Shown here in pieces: positions 38,370 to 48,094 of a stretch of DNA of 64,000 nucleotides. The notes under the pieces were generated by a model that was not told where the DNA came from, made no database searches, and saw nothing but the letters and a program-made list of their open reading frames with translations. The translations under genes were made by a program, and so were the position numbers. The stretch is from Candidatus Aminicenantota bacterium (GTDB lineage: Bacteria; Acidobacteriota; Aminicenantia; Aminicenantales; Aminicenantaceae), in contig CP070825.1 in the NCBI GenBank assembly GCA_020344415.1, forward strand, positions 2,955,512-3,019,511, in the 5' to 3' direction. Position 1 is the first letter of the stretch. Every line of letters starts with the position of its first letter.

Positions 38370-39887
38370 GTGAAACTTCGAAGGATTTCTTTCTCAATTC
38401 TAATCTTACTTCTTTTCTTATCTGGCACGCAGTTTGGGCAAACACAGGAAGAACTCCTGAATAAGGTTGATGCCTATGTAAAGAAGGCAATGGAAGAGTG
38501 GGAAGCGCCCAGTGTAGCCATATCGATAGTCAAAGACGATTCAGTAGTCTTTGCCAGAGGATATGGCGTTCGTGAAATAGGGAAGTCCTCACCGGCAGAC
38601 GAATACACTCTTTATGCTATCGGGTCTTCTTCTAAAGCTTTCACAGCGGCTTTGGTCGGCATGTTGATCGATAAAGGAAAGCTCAAATGGGACGATCGGG
38701 CAATTGATTACTTGCCCAATCTTCAACTTATTGATCCTTGGATGACACGCGAGCTCAGAATCCGCGACCTAATGAGCCACCGCATCGGCCTTGAAAGGGC
38801 AGACATGCTCTGGGGAGGGACCGACTTCAGCCGAGATGAAATTCTGGGTCGCCTTCGCTACATAGAGCCAGTCACGAGCTTTCGCTACAGATACGGATAC
38901 AACAACAACATGTTTTTAGCGGCTGGACAGATTGCGGCTGCCCTATCTGGAAAGAGTTGGGATGAGCTTATCGAAGAGCATATATTTGAGCCCCTCGGAA
39001 TGAGTATGAGCAATACAAGCACGCTCAAACTTAAAGATACTGAGAATGCAGCGACACCTCACTCTTACAATGATGCCAAGGTAACGCCTATTCCTTGGCG
39101 CAATATAGATAATATCGGCCCTGCTGGTTCTATCAATTCCAATGTGATGGAGATGGCCCAGTGGATGAGGCTTCACCTTGGAAAAGGCACATATGAAGGG
39201 AAGAAGCTTCTCAAGGCTTCGAGCATCAAGGAGATGCACTCTCCGCAGACAGTGATTCCCAAGGGAAAATGGCTCTCATCCTTAAGCCCTGTGAATCACC
39301 AGATGGTGCCAGAATCGAACTTCTTCTTGTATGGATTTGGATGGTTTCTCCAGGATTATCATGGGAGAAAAATTGTCCAACACGGCGGCTCCATTGACGG
39401 AATGCGATGTCTGGTCGGGATGATTCCAGAAGAAAACCTGGGCGTTACGATTCTCACCAATGTAAATCCGACCTCTCTTAATGAAGCTCTGATGTTCAAG
39501 GTTTTTGACATATTTTTAGGCACGGAAAAGCGTGACTGGAGTGCAGAAATGCTAGCCGGTGCAGGAAAAATTTGGGAGAGGTTCAGAGCCATGCAAAAAA
39601 AAAGGGAGAAGGCACGTGTTGAAGGGACAAAGCCATCTCTTGCCTTAGAGAAATACGTTGGCACCTTCGAAAATAAAGCATATGGCAAAACCAAGGTGTC
39701 AATGGAGAATGGAAAATTGGTCATGCAGGTCGGAAAATTTAAAGGAACTCTATCTCACTGGCATTACGATACTTTTCAGCTCACTATTCAGGCTCCCGGC
39801 TCACCCAGTTTAATGGTTACCTTCACTTTGAATGCGGCAGGCAAAGTGGATGAGCTTAGGGTCCAAGGATTGGGCGTCTTTAAATGA
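38370..39887 (+). CDS. Secreted S12-family serine hydrolase (beta-lactamase fold)
   Basis: From GTG 38370 (AAAGGAGG 7 bases upstream) the 505-residue protein has a signal peptide (ISFSILILLLFLSGTQFG). Catalytic motifs are GSSSKAF (SxxK), YGYNNN (YxN) and QHGGSIDG (HxG). It shares long stretches with the hydrolase at 31870, for example GPAGSINSNV, so the two are paralogues arranged outward around the TPR/TonB genes. The C-terminal lipocalin-like extension is shorter. It probably hydrolyses D-amino-acid amides or esters in the periplasm. Confidence 0.87.
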   Translation: MKLRRISFSILILLLFLSGTQFGQTQEELLNKVDAYVKKAMEEWEAPSVAISIVKDDSVVFARGYGVREIGKSSPADEYTLYAIGSSSKAFTAALVGMLIDKGKLKWDDRAIDYLPNLQLIDPWMTRELRIRDLMSHRIGLERADMLWGGTDFSRDEILGRLRYIEPVTSFRYRYGYNNNMFLAAGQIAAALSGKSWDELIEEHIFEPLGMSMSNTSTLKLKDTENAATPHSYNDAKVTPIPWRNIDNIGPAGSINSNVMEMAQWMRLHLGKGTYEGKKLLKASSIKEMHSPQTVIPKGKWLSSLSPVNHQMVPESNFFLYGFGWFLQDYHGRKIVQHGGSIDGMRCLVGMIPEENLGVTILTNVNPTSLNEALMFKVFDIFLGTEKRDWSAEMLAGAGKIWERFRAMQKKREKARVEGTKPSLALEKYVGTFENKAYGKTKVSMENGKLVMQVGKFKGTLSHWHYDTFQLTIQAPGSPSLMVTFTLNAAGKVDELRVQGLGVFK

Positions 39888-40046
39888 ATCCTTAGGAAAA
39901 AGGCGAAGAAATAGACCAGAATTGTTCAATCTCAGGCTAATAGACTTTTTATTAAGAGAAAAGTGAACATTGATTCTTCATAATTTTACAAATAGACTTC
40001 TATTGGTTTTAGACAAGGTTTTTAAATAAACAAAAGGAGGAATTCC

Positions 40047-41300
40047 ATGAAACGCAAATTTTTTATTTCCTTTCTTGTTCTCTTAGTTTTTCTAAACTTT
40101 TCCTTCTCTTACTCTCAGGAAAAGGGAAAAAAGAAGGAGAGAGTGATCGCGCTTGTAGGCGGCACTCTAATTGATGGAACAGGTACTCAACCGGTCCCGA
40201 ATACCACAGTACTTATTAAAGGGCAGAAGATTGAAGCTGTAGGTCTTTCCGACAAAGTCAAAATACCAAAGGGAGCTAAAAAGATTGATGTTTCCGGCAA
40301 ATGGATCCTCCCCGGCTTCATCGATTGCCATATTCACCTTACCTATCCTTATAACAATATGCAGTATTTCACTGATACGGACAGCCTGGCTACTCTCAGA
40401 GCAGTGAATGTCCTGAATATGTACCTGAAAAGCGGTGTTACTTCGGTAAGAGATGTTGGTTCTCCCATTGAGCCGATGCAGGCAATAATGGCAGGTTCAA
40501 GTCTGCGTTATATCGATACTATCCGGCTCTTCAGTTGTGGGCAGCTCCTGACTGTGACAGGAGGCCATGGGGATGGAATTAGGGGAGCGCGCGGTGTTGA
40601 CGGGCCCTGGGAGTTCCGCAAGGCAGTGAGAGAGATGTACAAAGCTGGCTTTCGTCATATTAAAATATCGCCCACTTTTACATTGGAAGAAGTTAAGGCT
40701 GCGGTTGATGAGGCGAAAACTTTGGGCATACCGATCACTAGCCACGGCGGAGGTCTTTCTGATACTACACCAACCTCCATGACACGCATAGCCGTACAAG
40801 GCGGAGCACAGTGTATCGAACATCTCAATGAGATGGAAGTTGATGTTCTCGACCTGATGGCAGAGAAGGGTGTCTACAATGTGCCTACTTTATCTGTATA
40901 CCGGGAACTTTATAAAGCGAAAATGGTTCCTAAAGTCTTGCTGGAAAAGAGAGGGTGGAAGCTGTCGATACACGAGACTCTCTTTAAGGAAGCTAGGAAG
41001 CGGAAGATTATATTGGGGATTGGAACGGATGCTGTGGGACAATTTATGAAGCTGTATCCAGGAATATATTTTACAGAATTGAAATATTTTGTTGAGCTGG
41101 GTGCAGATCCCATGGAAACAATCGTAGCTGCTACAAAGAATGGAGCACTCATTCTTGGAAAGGAAGATGAATTAGGCACTATTGAAAAAGGGAAGCTGGC
41201 AGATATTCAGGTTATAGGCGGAGACCCTCTCCAATCATTCGATGTGCTCGGTCATCCTGAAATTGTTTTAGTTGGCGGCAAAATCCATAAGTTCAAGTAA
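40047..41300 (+). CDS. Secreted metal-dependent amidohydrolase (imidazolonepropionase-like family)
   Basis: The 417-residue protein has a signal peptide (FISFLVLLVFLNFSFSYS). Amidohydrolase motifs are FIDCHIHLTY (HxH), RHIKISPTF (bridging lysine position), TSHGGG, CIEHLNEM and GIGTDAVG (catalytic aspartate). The end has the family beta-sandwich strand GKLADIQVIGGDPL. It resembles Xaa-Pro dipeptidase-like and other secreted dipeptide-cleaving amidohydrolases of acidobacteria. AAAGGAGG sits upstream of the ATG. The neighbouring hydrolases suggest a dipeptide or acyl-amino-acid substrate. Confidence 0.85.
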   Translation: MKRKFFISFLVLLVFLNFSFSYSQEKGKKKERVIALVGGTLIDGTGTQPVPNTTVLIKGQKIEAVGLSDKVKIPKGAKKIDVSGKWILPGFIDCHIHLTYPYNNMQYFTDTDSLATLRAVNVLNMYLKSGVTSVRDVGSPIEPMQAIMAGSSLRYIDTIRLFSCGQLLTVTGGHGDGIRGARGVDGPWEFRKAVREMYKAGFRHIKISPTFTLEEVKAAVDEAKTLGIPITSHGGGLSDTTPTSMTRIAVQGGAQCIEHLNEMEVDVLDLMAEKGVYNVPTLSVYRELYKAKMVPKVLLEKRGWKLSIHETLFKEARKRKIILGIGTDAVGQFMKLYPGIYFTELKYFVELGADPMETIVAATKNGALILGKEDELGTIEKGKLADIQVIGGDPLQSFDVLGHPEIVLVGGKIHKFK

Positions 41301-41312
41301 ATCTTTAATATT

Positions 41313-41672
41313 GTCGTTGCGAGCGACCAGAGGGAGCGCGGCAATCTCAGCCTTTTGATGCAGGGGTTTGATTAATGTAGGGGCTTGATTTATCAAGTCC
41401 ACCTTGTCTTTGCGAGGAGCGTTATGCCGAGGCGATTTCATAAGATAACGTGTCATTGCGAGGAGCATAACGACGAAGCAATCTCACATAAACGTTGAGA
41501 TCGCCACGCTTTGCTCGCGACAGAGGATTGCCACGGCACTTCATGCCTCGCAATGACATAAAAATGTGGAATGATTTATCAAGCCCACCTGCAGGAAGTC
41601 TTTGCGAGCGACCAGAGGGAGCGTGGCAATCTCAACTTTATTACGTAGAGGAATGATTCATCAAACCCCTGC
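41313..41672. repeat. Mosaic of two dispersed repeat families between amidohydrolase and S9 peptidase
   Basis: The 360-base stretch is almost wholly repeats. Family A (GTCATTGCGAG ... GGCAATCTCA) is at about 41313-41349, 41406-41440, 41452-41486 and 41598-41634 in plus orientation. Copies in the reverse orientation are at 41496-41521 and 41523-41557. Family B (core GGCTTGATTTATCAAG) is at about 41380-41402, with drifted copies at 41362-41376, 41568-41588 and 41645-41672. There is no gene in the gap. A ribosome site AGGAGGG follows at about 41697-41703. Confidence 0.8.
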
Positions 41673-41707
41673 ACATTTGCAATGGCAAAAACAATAGGAG
41701 GGAAAAG

Positions 41708-44038
41708 ATGAGAGCGCCAAGGATTTTTCTTAGAGCAACAGGAATAATTGGGTTCATGGTTGTGATCTTTACAACCATTGCTCTCGGTGCACAAGTAACA
41801 AAGGAAGATTATATTCGAGCCGAAGGGTTTCTCCCCGCGAATGCAAGAAAGCTGGTTTTTAATACAGAGGTCAAGCCCAATTGGATTGGCAAAAGCGATC
41901 GTTTCTGGTACCTGAATAATACCCGGGAGGGAAAGGAATTTATACTGGTCGAACCTGCTCAAAACACCCGCCGGCTGGCGTTTGACCATGTGAAACTTGC
42001 AGCAGCACTTTCAAAAGAATCAGGTAAGGCATATGTTCATAACAAGCTTCCCTTCACAAGCTTCGAGTTTATCCAAGAGGGGAGAACAATTCAATTTGAC
42101 ATGGGGAAAGACCGCTGGGCTTGTAATCTTAAGACCTATGAATGTACTAAAACGGAAAAGCCTAAAAGGAAGTCTGTTCATGAGCTGACCTCTCCTGACG
42201 AAAATTGGGCTGCTTTTGTCAAAGATTATAACATTTATGTGCGGCCCGCTGATAACGAGGAAGAGATTGCGCTGACGAGCGATGGTGAGAAATATTATGA
42301 CTATGGAAGTTCGCCTGAGGGGCGCACAACGACTGTGACCGAACGGCTTCTTAAGAGAAAGAGTCCGCCAGTTGCACTCTGGTCGCCAGATTCGAAGAAA
42401 CTGGTCACGCACAGACTTGACCAGCGAAAAGTCGGTGAGCTTCACCTCATCCAGTCAGTGCCTTCAAAGGGTTCACGACCAGTTCTTCACTCCTACCGAT
42501 ACTCTCTTCCTGGCGACGAAGAGCTTCCCCTTGCTGAATTGGTTATTCTGGATGTGGAAACAAAAACAAAGACAGTCGTTGAGGCAGGTCCTCTTTTAGC
42601 ACCTTTTCTCTCTCCCATAGACCTTCAGTATATCTGGTGGAGCAAAGACAGCAAAAAGATCTATTTCCTGAGGGAGGAGCGAGGGTGCAAGGTACTAAAG
42701 CTTTTTGAAGCAGATGCTCAAACAGGCAAGACAAGGATGCTCATCGAGGAAAGCGGGAAGACATACGTTGAGCCACACCCATTGATCGGCTCGCGACCCA
42801 ATGTGCGCATTCTGGGCTCTGGCTCTGAGATCATCTGGTTCTCAGAACGAGACGGCTGGGCTCATCTCTATCTCTACGATGGAAATACAGGAACTCTTAA
42901 AAACAGGATTACAAAAGGAGCCTGGGCTGTTCACGATATTGTTCATGTTGATGAGAGCTATGGTTGGATCTATTTTCTGGCCAATGGTAGAGAGAAGGGG
43001 AGGAGTCCCTATCTTCGATATCTCTACAGGATAAAATTGGATGGCTCAAGTATGGAACTGTTGACTCCAGAAGAGTGTGATCACGCGGTGGTATTCTCTA
43101 AAACCAACAAGTATTTCGTGGATACTTTCTCGAAAGTGGATGCTGCTCCAGTCTCGGTCCTGCGTTCAGCGGATGGGCGAGTCATTCGTAAGCTTGAAGA
43201 AGCCGATGTAAAACTTCTGCTGGCTACAGGATGGAAATGGCCTGAACCGTTCCGTGTGAAGGCACGGGATGGAATTACAGACATCTATGGAACCATATAC
43301 CGTCCCAGCAACTTTGATCCGAAAAAGAAATATCCAGTCATTGACAGCATCTATCCCGGTCCTCAGGTCATCCGGAACTTTCCAATTTTTTCCGTTGACC
43401 TTTATGGCAGTGTTTCTGCCCTCGCTGAGCTTGGATTTATAGTTATAACCATCGATGGCATGGGCACACCTCTCCGGTCAAAAGCCTTCCATGATGTTTC
43501 ATATGGAAAGTTGGGAGAAGCCGGAGGCCTGGAAGACCATATTACAGGGCTCAGGCAATTGGCTGCTCGCTATCCATACATGGACCTGACCCGAGTCGGT
43601 ATTTATGGTCATTCAGGCGGGGGATTTGCTTCTGCTCGAGCGATCTTGGCATATCCAGATTTCTACAAAGTCGCAGTCTCTTCTGCCGGCAATCATGACC
43701 AGCTCAGCTATATATCGCTCTGGGGCGAAAAATACCAGGGTTTGTTAAAGGGAAAGAATTATGAGAATCAGGTCAATGCGAACCTTGCTAAAAATCTAAA
43801 AGGCAAGCTGTTGTTAGCTTATGGCGATATGGACGATAATGTGCACCCAGCCATGACGATTCAATTGATAAACGCTCTGATTAAAGAAAACAAAGATTTT
43901 GACCTTGTTGTTCTCCCGAATAATAACCATTCTTTCAGCAAATACCGTAAATACTTCACTCGCAGGTTGTGGGATTATTTCGTCAAGAATCTGCTGGGCG
44001 AGGAACCACCCAAGGAATACAAGATCGGAAGTCGATGA
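41708..44038 (+). CDS. Secreted S9 family peptidase (dipeptidyl peptidase IV-like)
   Basis: The 776-residue protein has an N-terminal signal (GIIGFMVVIFTTIALGA). A beta-propeller region (about 60-500) has VALWSPDSKKLVTHRLDQRK and IWWSKDSKKIYFLREERG. The C-terminal alpha/beta hydrolase has the serine in GIYGHSGGGFAS (near 634), aspartate in GDMDDNVHP (near 709) and histidine in NNNHSF (near 741). This is the S9B DPP-IV type, which removes Xaa-Pro dipeptides. It is probably periplasmic and supplies dipeptides to the neighbouring transporters. Confidence 0.88.
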   Translation: MRAPRIFLRATGIIGFMVVIFTTIALGAQVTKEDYIRAEGFLPANARKLVFNTEVKPNWIGKSDRFWYLNNTREGKEFILVEPAQNTRRLAFDHVKLAAALSKESGKAYVHNKLPFTSFEFIQEGRTIQFDMGKDRWACNLKTYECTKTEKPKRKSVHELTSPDENWAAFVKDYNIYVRPADNEEEIALTSDGEKYYDYGSSPEGRTTTVTERLLKRKSPPVALWSPDSKKLVTHRLDQRKVGELHLIQSVPSKGSRPVLHSYRYSLPGDEELPLAELVILDVETKTKTVVEAGPLLAPFLSPIDLQYIWWSKDSKKIYFLREERGCKVLKLFEADAQTGKTRMLIEESGKTYVEPHPLIGSRPNVRILGSGSEIIWFSERDGWAHLYLYDGNTGTLKNRITKGAWAVHDIVHVDESYGWIYFLANGREKGRSPYLRYLYRIKLDGSSMELLTPEECDHAVVFSKTNKYFVDTFSKVDAAPVSVLRSADGRVIRKLEEADVKLLLATGWKWPEPFRVKARDGITDIYGTIYRPSNFDPKKKYPVIDSIYPGPQVIRNFPIFSVDLYGSVSALAELGFIVITIDGMGTPLRSKAFHDVSYGKLGEAGGLEDHITGLRQLAARYPYMDLTRVGIYGHSGGGFASARAILAYPDFYKVAVSSAGNHDQLSYISLWGEKYQGLLKGKNYENQVNANLAKNLKGKLLLAYGDMDDNVHPAMTIQLINALIKENKDFDLVVLPNNNHSFSKYRKYFTRRLWDYFVKNLLGEEPPKEYKIGSR

Positions 44039-44063
44039 TAAATATAAGCTGCTAGATATAAAT

Positions 44064-45752
44064 CTATTTTCTTACAAACTTGAGGTTTCTTACTCTTCCT
44101 GCTTCTAGAGTGAAGCCAGTGATTTTGTTTTGTTTGTCGCGCTCAAAAACTCCTTTGAACATGGGACAACTGACTGCATCATTTTGCCAAAATTCTAACC
44201 GAGTCTTTGGAATTCTTCCTACTTTAACAAACAAACGTCCCTCTTCACTAATGAACTCATAAGTAGCTTCCAATTCGTCGCTGTAATAGTCTCCCTCATA
44301 TTCTGCCAGTTTTCGGGTACTGAGGTATAAGGGCTCGAACTTTTTTGCAGTCATTTCCTGTCCCATTGCGTGAAGGACAAACTTTGTGACCTTGCCGGTT
44401 TCATCTTTATGAAAGTCGACTTCGTAACCTTGCTCCTTTAATAAGAATTTCGTTCGAGATAAGGGAACTAATTCCATTTTAGGCTGGCCTTCCGCCTGTG
44501 CTATCAATTTATCGTTTTCCTTTGTGATTGTTATGACTAAACCCATTTCAAGCTGATATTTTCCAAGGTAGGAATCATAAGTGGCTGGGTCAACTGAAAC
44601 AGCTTCTTTTTGAGAAGGTTTAGCTTCAGGGCTCTTTTCCTCAAAATGGTCTTCAAGGTAGAGGTCAGTAACCTTTTGTGCAAGCATGGTGGGATTCACA
44701 TTAGCCAAGTTGCTCAGACAGATGACCGTGAATTTATGTTCAGGGAACCGGATCATTTGGGTTCTAAAGCCCAGCATTCCGCCCCCGTGGCTGATTATTT
44801 TTAAGCCTTTGTATTCCCCATGAAAAAGTCCAAAAGCATAGCCGAGTTCTTTGCTATTATTCAGTTTTCCGCGCGTCAACAAGAGATCAATAAATTCCTT
44901 CTCTCCTAATTTGTCGTTATAAAAGTTTTGATCCCAGCGGTAAAGGTCTTCAACTGTTGTAAGAAGATCTCCGTCTCCAACCGCATCGAAGTTCTTAAGA
45001 AAGCGTTTAAAGCCGCCTTCCGCTATAGGCTGATAGCTTATGACTCGGTTTTTGACAATCAATGAGCGGTCGTCATTGAAATGAGTGTTTTTCATTCCGA
45101 GGGGCTGGAAGATGTTTTCTTCTGCATATTCACGAAGCGACTTCCCGCTTACACGCTTAACAATTTCTGCCATCGCAACATAGCCAGAGTTACTGTAGAG
45201 ATGTTCATCTCCGGGCTTGAAGTTGAGAGACTTTTGCCTTGAAAGTATCTGAATCGCATCATCATTGTTGAAATAATCTTGGTAGCTCAAGCCTGCTAAA
45301 GCCATAAGCCCAAGATAGTCCCGGAGTCCGCTTGTATGGTGAACAAGGTGTCTGATGGTGACAGGAGTTCCATATTCAGGGATTTCTGGTATGTATTTGC
45401 GGACGTCGTCGTCGAGCGAGATTTCACCTCTGTCCACTAGAAGAGCGATTGAGGCGGCTGTGAATTGTTTTGATGTAGAGGCAATATAGAACACTGACTC
45501 TGAAGTTATAGGAATGTTATAATCCAGGTTGGCCATCCCATAGCCGCGTTTATAGATGAGGCGGCCATCTTTGATGACGCCCAGTGCACAACCGGGTGAG
45601 TCGGGTTTGTCCCATTTGGCAAAGATTTTATCCACTTCTGCCTGAATCGAATCGCTCTCTCTTTTGTCCTGTGGAGACTGAGTGCATGTTATACTCACGA
45701 GCAGTACAATCAGCATTGCGATTGTAAAGATAGCAGCCGTTTGTCTTTTCAT
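44064..45752 (-). CDS. S12-family serine hydrolase lipoprotein (beta-lactamase fold)
   Basis: From ATG 45752 (AAAGGAGG upstream) the 562-residue protein has a lipoprotein signal (IAMLIVLLVSITC). Motifs are YIASTSKQFTAAS (SxxK), YSNSGYVAM (YxN) and SHGGGMLGF (HxG). A C-terminal extension from about 400 onward holds two lipocalin-like repeats (YLGKYQLEMGLVITI and YEGDYYSDELEATYEF). It is only distantly similar to the S12 proteins at 31870 and 38370. The frame is open to 45881, but that part lacks a signal and is not counted. It converges with the S9 peptidase, 25 bases away. Confidence 0.86.
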   Translation of the reverse strand: MKRQTAAIFTIAMLIVLLVSITCTQSPQDKRESDSIQAEVDKIFAKWDKPDSPGCALGVIKDGRLIYKRGYGMANLDYNIPITSESVFYIASTSKQFTAASIALLVDRGEISLDDDVRKYIPEIPEYGTPVTIRHLVHHTSGLRDYLGLMALAGLSYQDYFNNDDAIQILSRQKSLNFKPGDEHLYSNSGYVAMAEIVKRVSGKSLREYAEENIFQPLGMKNTHFNDDRSLIVKNRVISYQPIAEGGFKRFLKNFDAVGDGDLLTTVEDLYRWDQNFYNDKLGEKEFIDLLLTRGKLNNSKELGYAFGLFHGEYKGLKIISHGGGMLGFRTQMIRFPEHKFTVICLSNLANVNPTMLAQKVTDLYLEDHFEEKSPEAKPSQKEAVSVDPATYDSYLGKYQLEMGLVITITKENDKLIAQAEGQPKMELVPLSRTKFLLKEQGYEVDFHKDETGKVTKFVLHAMGQEMTAKKFEPLYLSTRKLAEYEGDYYSDELEATYEFISEEGRLFVKVGRIPKTRLEFWQNDAVSCPMFKGVFERDKQNKITGFTLEAGRVRNLKFVRK

Positions 45753-45887
45753 GGATTCCTCCTTTTGGCTTAGATTTCTTTGAAGTTGTTTTTGCTCAAT
45801 TGATATGCTCAAAAAGCGTTCATACTTTTTTAATGTCACTGAATGACGCATAATTTTATGTTTATATAGACTTTTTTTCAAATATTA

Positions 45888-45989
45888 TGGGGTCAGGCTT
45901 TCATAAGTTTTATAATTGATCATTGGATGAGATTTTATTCTATTCACTAATAATTAATAAACTATAAAACTTAGGAAAGCCTGACCCCA
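45888..45989. mobile_element. MITE-like element with 27-bp inverted ends
   Basis: The 102-base segment has ends beginning TGGGGTCAGGCTTTC and, on the opposite strand, the same sequence. The 27-base arms (45888-45914 and 45963-45989) differ at one position. The interior is AT-rich and non-coding. GGGGTCAGGCTTTC-type palindromes are typical of non-autonomous elements mobilised by REP-associated Y1 transposases. No transposase is in the window, so the link is inference. Confidence 0.7.
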
Positions 45990-46143
45990 ATCAGTTTTTG
46001 ACAAGAGGTACTTCCTGTGCTATAAGTCTTTCGCCTTAAAATGTAAGATCGGGTCTCATGCTTATCTTTGAGGGAGCGAAGCAGATTAATTTCATTAGTT
46101 CAGGAATTGACTGAGATTAAAAATCTTTCAACTCTGAGAGAGA

Positions 46144-47640
46144 ATGGTCAATAATCTAGACAACAGCAAAGAGCAGCCTGTTCCCCAGCTTGGAAAGGAA
46201 TTAAAACCCCGTCACTTTTTTTCTTTAGCATTCGGATGCATCATTGGAGTGGGATGGATACTCGTATTAGGAGAATGGTTAGACCAGGCCGGTCCCCTTG
46301 GAGCTTTACTAGCTTTCGGCGCTGGGGCGCTTGTGATGATGACTGTAGGACTCTGTTATGCCGAGTTGGCCGCAATGCTGCCAGCATCAGGGGGAGAGGT
46401 GGCTTATACATACGAGATTTTTGGCATAAAATCCTCCTATACCATAGGATGGGCTCTTGCTTTATCGTACGTATCAGTAACCACGTTTGAAGCCGTATCG
46501 TTTGGATGGATTACATCCACGATCTTTCCAGCCCTCAAGGGAGTCACGCTGTATACAATCCGGGGAGAACCGGTGCATTTGGGGAGTCTTCTATTAGCAC
46601 TCGTTGGAATGGTTTTTCTGCTATACCTTAACTACAGAGGATTAAAATCAGCGGCAGTGTTCCAGGAAATTCTCACCTATGGCCTTTTGGTTTTATCTCT
46701 TGTTTTTGTATCAGCAGGGATCATATGGGGAAAACCGAGCAATATGGAACCGCTTTTTTCGAAGGCAGGTACAGGTCCTGCATTATGGGGCACCCTGGCC
46801 GTTTTTATAACAACGCCTTTCTTTTTAGCCGGTTTTAATGTCATTCCGCAGACAATGGAAGAGAAATCGCCCGGAGCTTCCACAAGGAAAGTGGTTCGGA
46901 TGATCCTTCTTTCTATTGGTGTAGCTGCATGCTTCTATCTGCTTGTCATTTTGTCGTCTTCGATGGTCACGCCGTGGAAAAAGCTTCTTCCCTTAGAGCT
47001 CCCTGCGGCAGGGGCTTTTGAAGTCGCTTTTAAATCTCCGCTGATGGCTAAGATAGTCTTATTTGCGGGATTATGTGGAATCGTTACGACTTGGAATACG
47101 GTTTTCATTAGTTCTTCCCGCATTATCTTTGCTCTCGGGAGAGCTCATATCATCCCTTCTACCTTTGGAAGAGTTCACCCTGTTCACGGATCTCCATCTA
47201 TTACGGTCATTTTTGTAGGAATCATTGCCACGATGGGAGTTTTTCTAGGGAGGAGTACAATAATACCTATCGTCAATGTGGCTGGGAGTTGCTTTGCTCT
47301 TGCCTTTTTTTTCAGTTGCTTAGGAGTCATCAAGCTGCGGCGCACGCGGCCTCAGCAGCATCGTCCGTACCGAATGCCTGGAGGAAATATCATAGCATCA
47401 ACCGGTGTTGTTTGCTCCATTGGAGTGCTTTTTCTGTCTTTTTATCAACACTACAGGAATTCGGAGGGAGAATTTCCCATGGAGTGGATCTTTATCCTTG
47501 TATGGATCCTGTTAGGAGGCGTTTTTTGGTTTATGGCTAAAAGCCTCCGGGCTGAGGTTCCCGAGTCGGAAAGGCGGAAGCTTATCTTAGGAACAAATGT
47601 ATCTCTGGAAAATAGAGTTGGCGATAACAACAAGGAATAG
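46144..47640 (+). CDS. APC superfamily amino acid permease
   Basis: The 498-residue protein has about twelve hydrophobic helices. The first helix region reads FFSLAFGCIIGVGWILVLGEWL, a glycine-rich unwound segment that binds the amino acid in APC transporters. Later features are LPASGGEVAYTYEIFG and MARSRIIFALGR-like SSSRIIFALGRAHIIPS near 320. It would import an amino acid or amine across the inner membrane. It stands alone on the plus strand between the S12 lipoprotein and the dehydrogenase-like gene, and fits uptake of amino acids freed by the surrounding hydrolases. Confidence 0.87.
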   Translation: MVNNLDNSKEQPVPQLGKELKPRHFFSLAFGCIIGVGWILVLGEWLDQAGPLGALLAFGAGALVMMTVGLCYAELAAMLPASGGEVAYTYEIFGIKSSYTIGWALALSYVSVTTFEAVSFGWITSTIFPALKGVTLYTIRGEPVHLGSLLLALVGMVFLLYLNYRGLKSAAVFQEILTYGLLVLSLVFVSAGIIWGKPSNMEPLFSKAGTGPALWGTLAVFITTPFFLAGFNVIPQTMEEKSPGASTRKVVRMILLSIGVAACFYLLVILSSSMVTPWKKLLPLELPAAGAFEVAFKSPLMAKIVLFAGLCGIVTTWNTVFISSSRIIFALGRAHIIPSTFGRVHPVHGSPSITVIFVGIIATMGVFLGRSTIIPIVNVAGSCFALAFFFSCLGVIKLRRTRPQQHRPYRMPGGNIIASTGVVCSIGVLFLSFYQHYRNSEGEFPMEWIFILVWILLGGVFWFMAKSLRAEVPESERRKLILGTNVSLENRVGDNNKE

Positions 47641-48094
47641 AATAGAAAAGGGATTGAAGTTTTAAACATATAAAAGACGCACTGGAGATTGAGATAATAG
47701 AGAAAAGAAATAATTCTTGATTAAAAGGACAACATGAGAGCAATTTTTCACAGATTTAAAAAAAGGGCTCTTCTCCTGATTGAGTGGGTTATTTTATGAA
47801 TACAATACACGGAAATGACTTCGCTCCCTTAGGATTTTTAACGCCATTCCCTCATTGTCCCTCTGGGCGCCTGCGTAACTCCGCACGACAGCCTTCTTCC
47901 TCCGGCCCTTATGTCCGTGTGCCAAATCATTCCAGCCGATTGCCCTTACCATGCTCAAACATACTCGGCGGCCGATTCCATCGGCTTCCCTCTATGGACG
48001 ATTCGGGAAGGCTAAATCTTCAAGGTCGCTTCCTCCATTACCGTGTATTTTACCCACACAATTTGGATAGGAGCCAAAAAAAGGAGATCCATCT
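47641..48094. other. Intergenic region with a GC-rich non-coding-looking island
   Basis: The 454-base gap contains a segment at about 47817-48020 that is clearly richer in G and C than its flanks and contains CGGCGGCCGATTCCATCGG. A plus frame (104 codons from 47784) and a minus frame (52 codons from an ATG) are open, but neither has a ribosome site or recognisable family. It could be a structured RNA, a dispersed repeat unit or gene debris. AAAGGAG before 48095 is the next ribosome site. Confidence 0.35.

Noticed and set aside
41313..41672. CRISPR array in the repeat-rich gap
   Set aside because: Repeats are irregularly spaced, in both orientations and of two families, without uniform spacers or cas genes.
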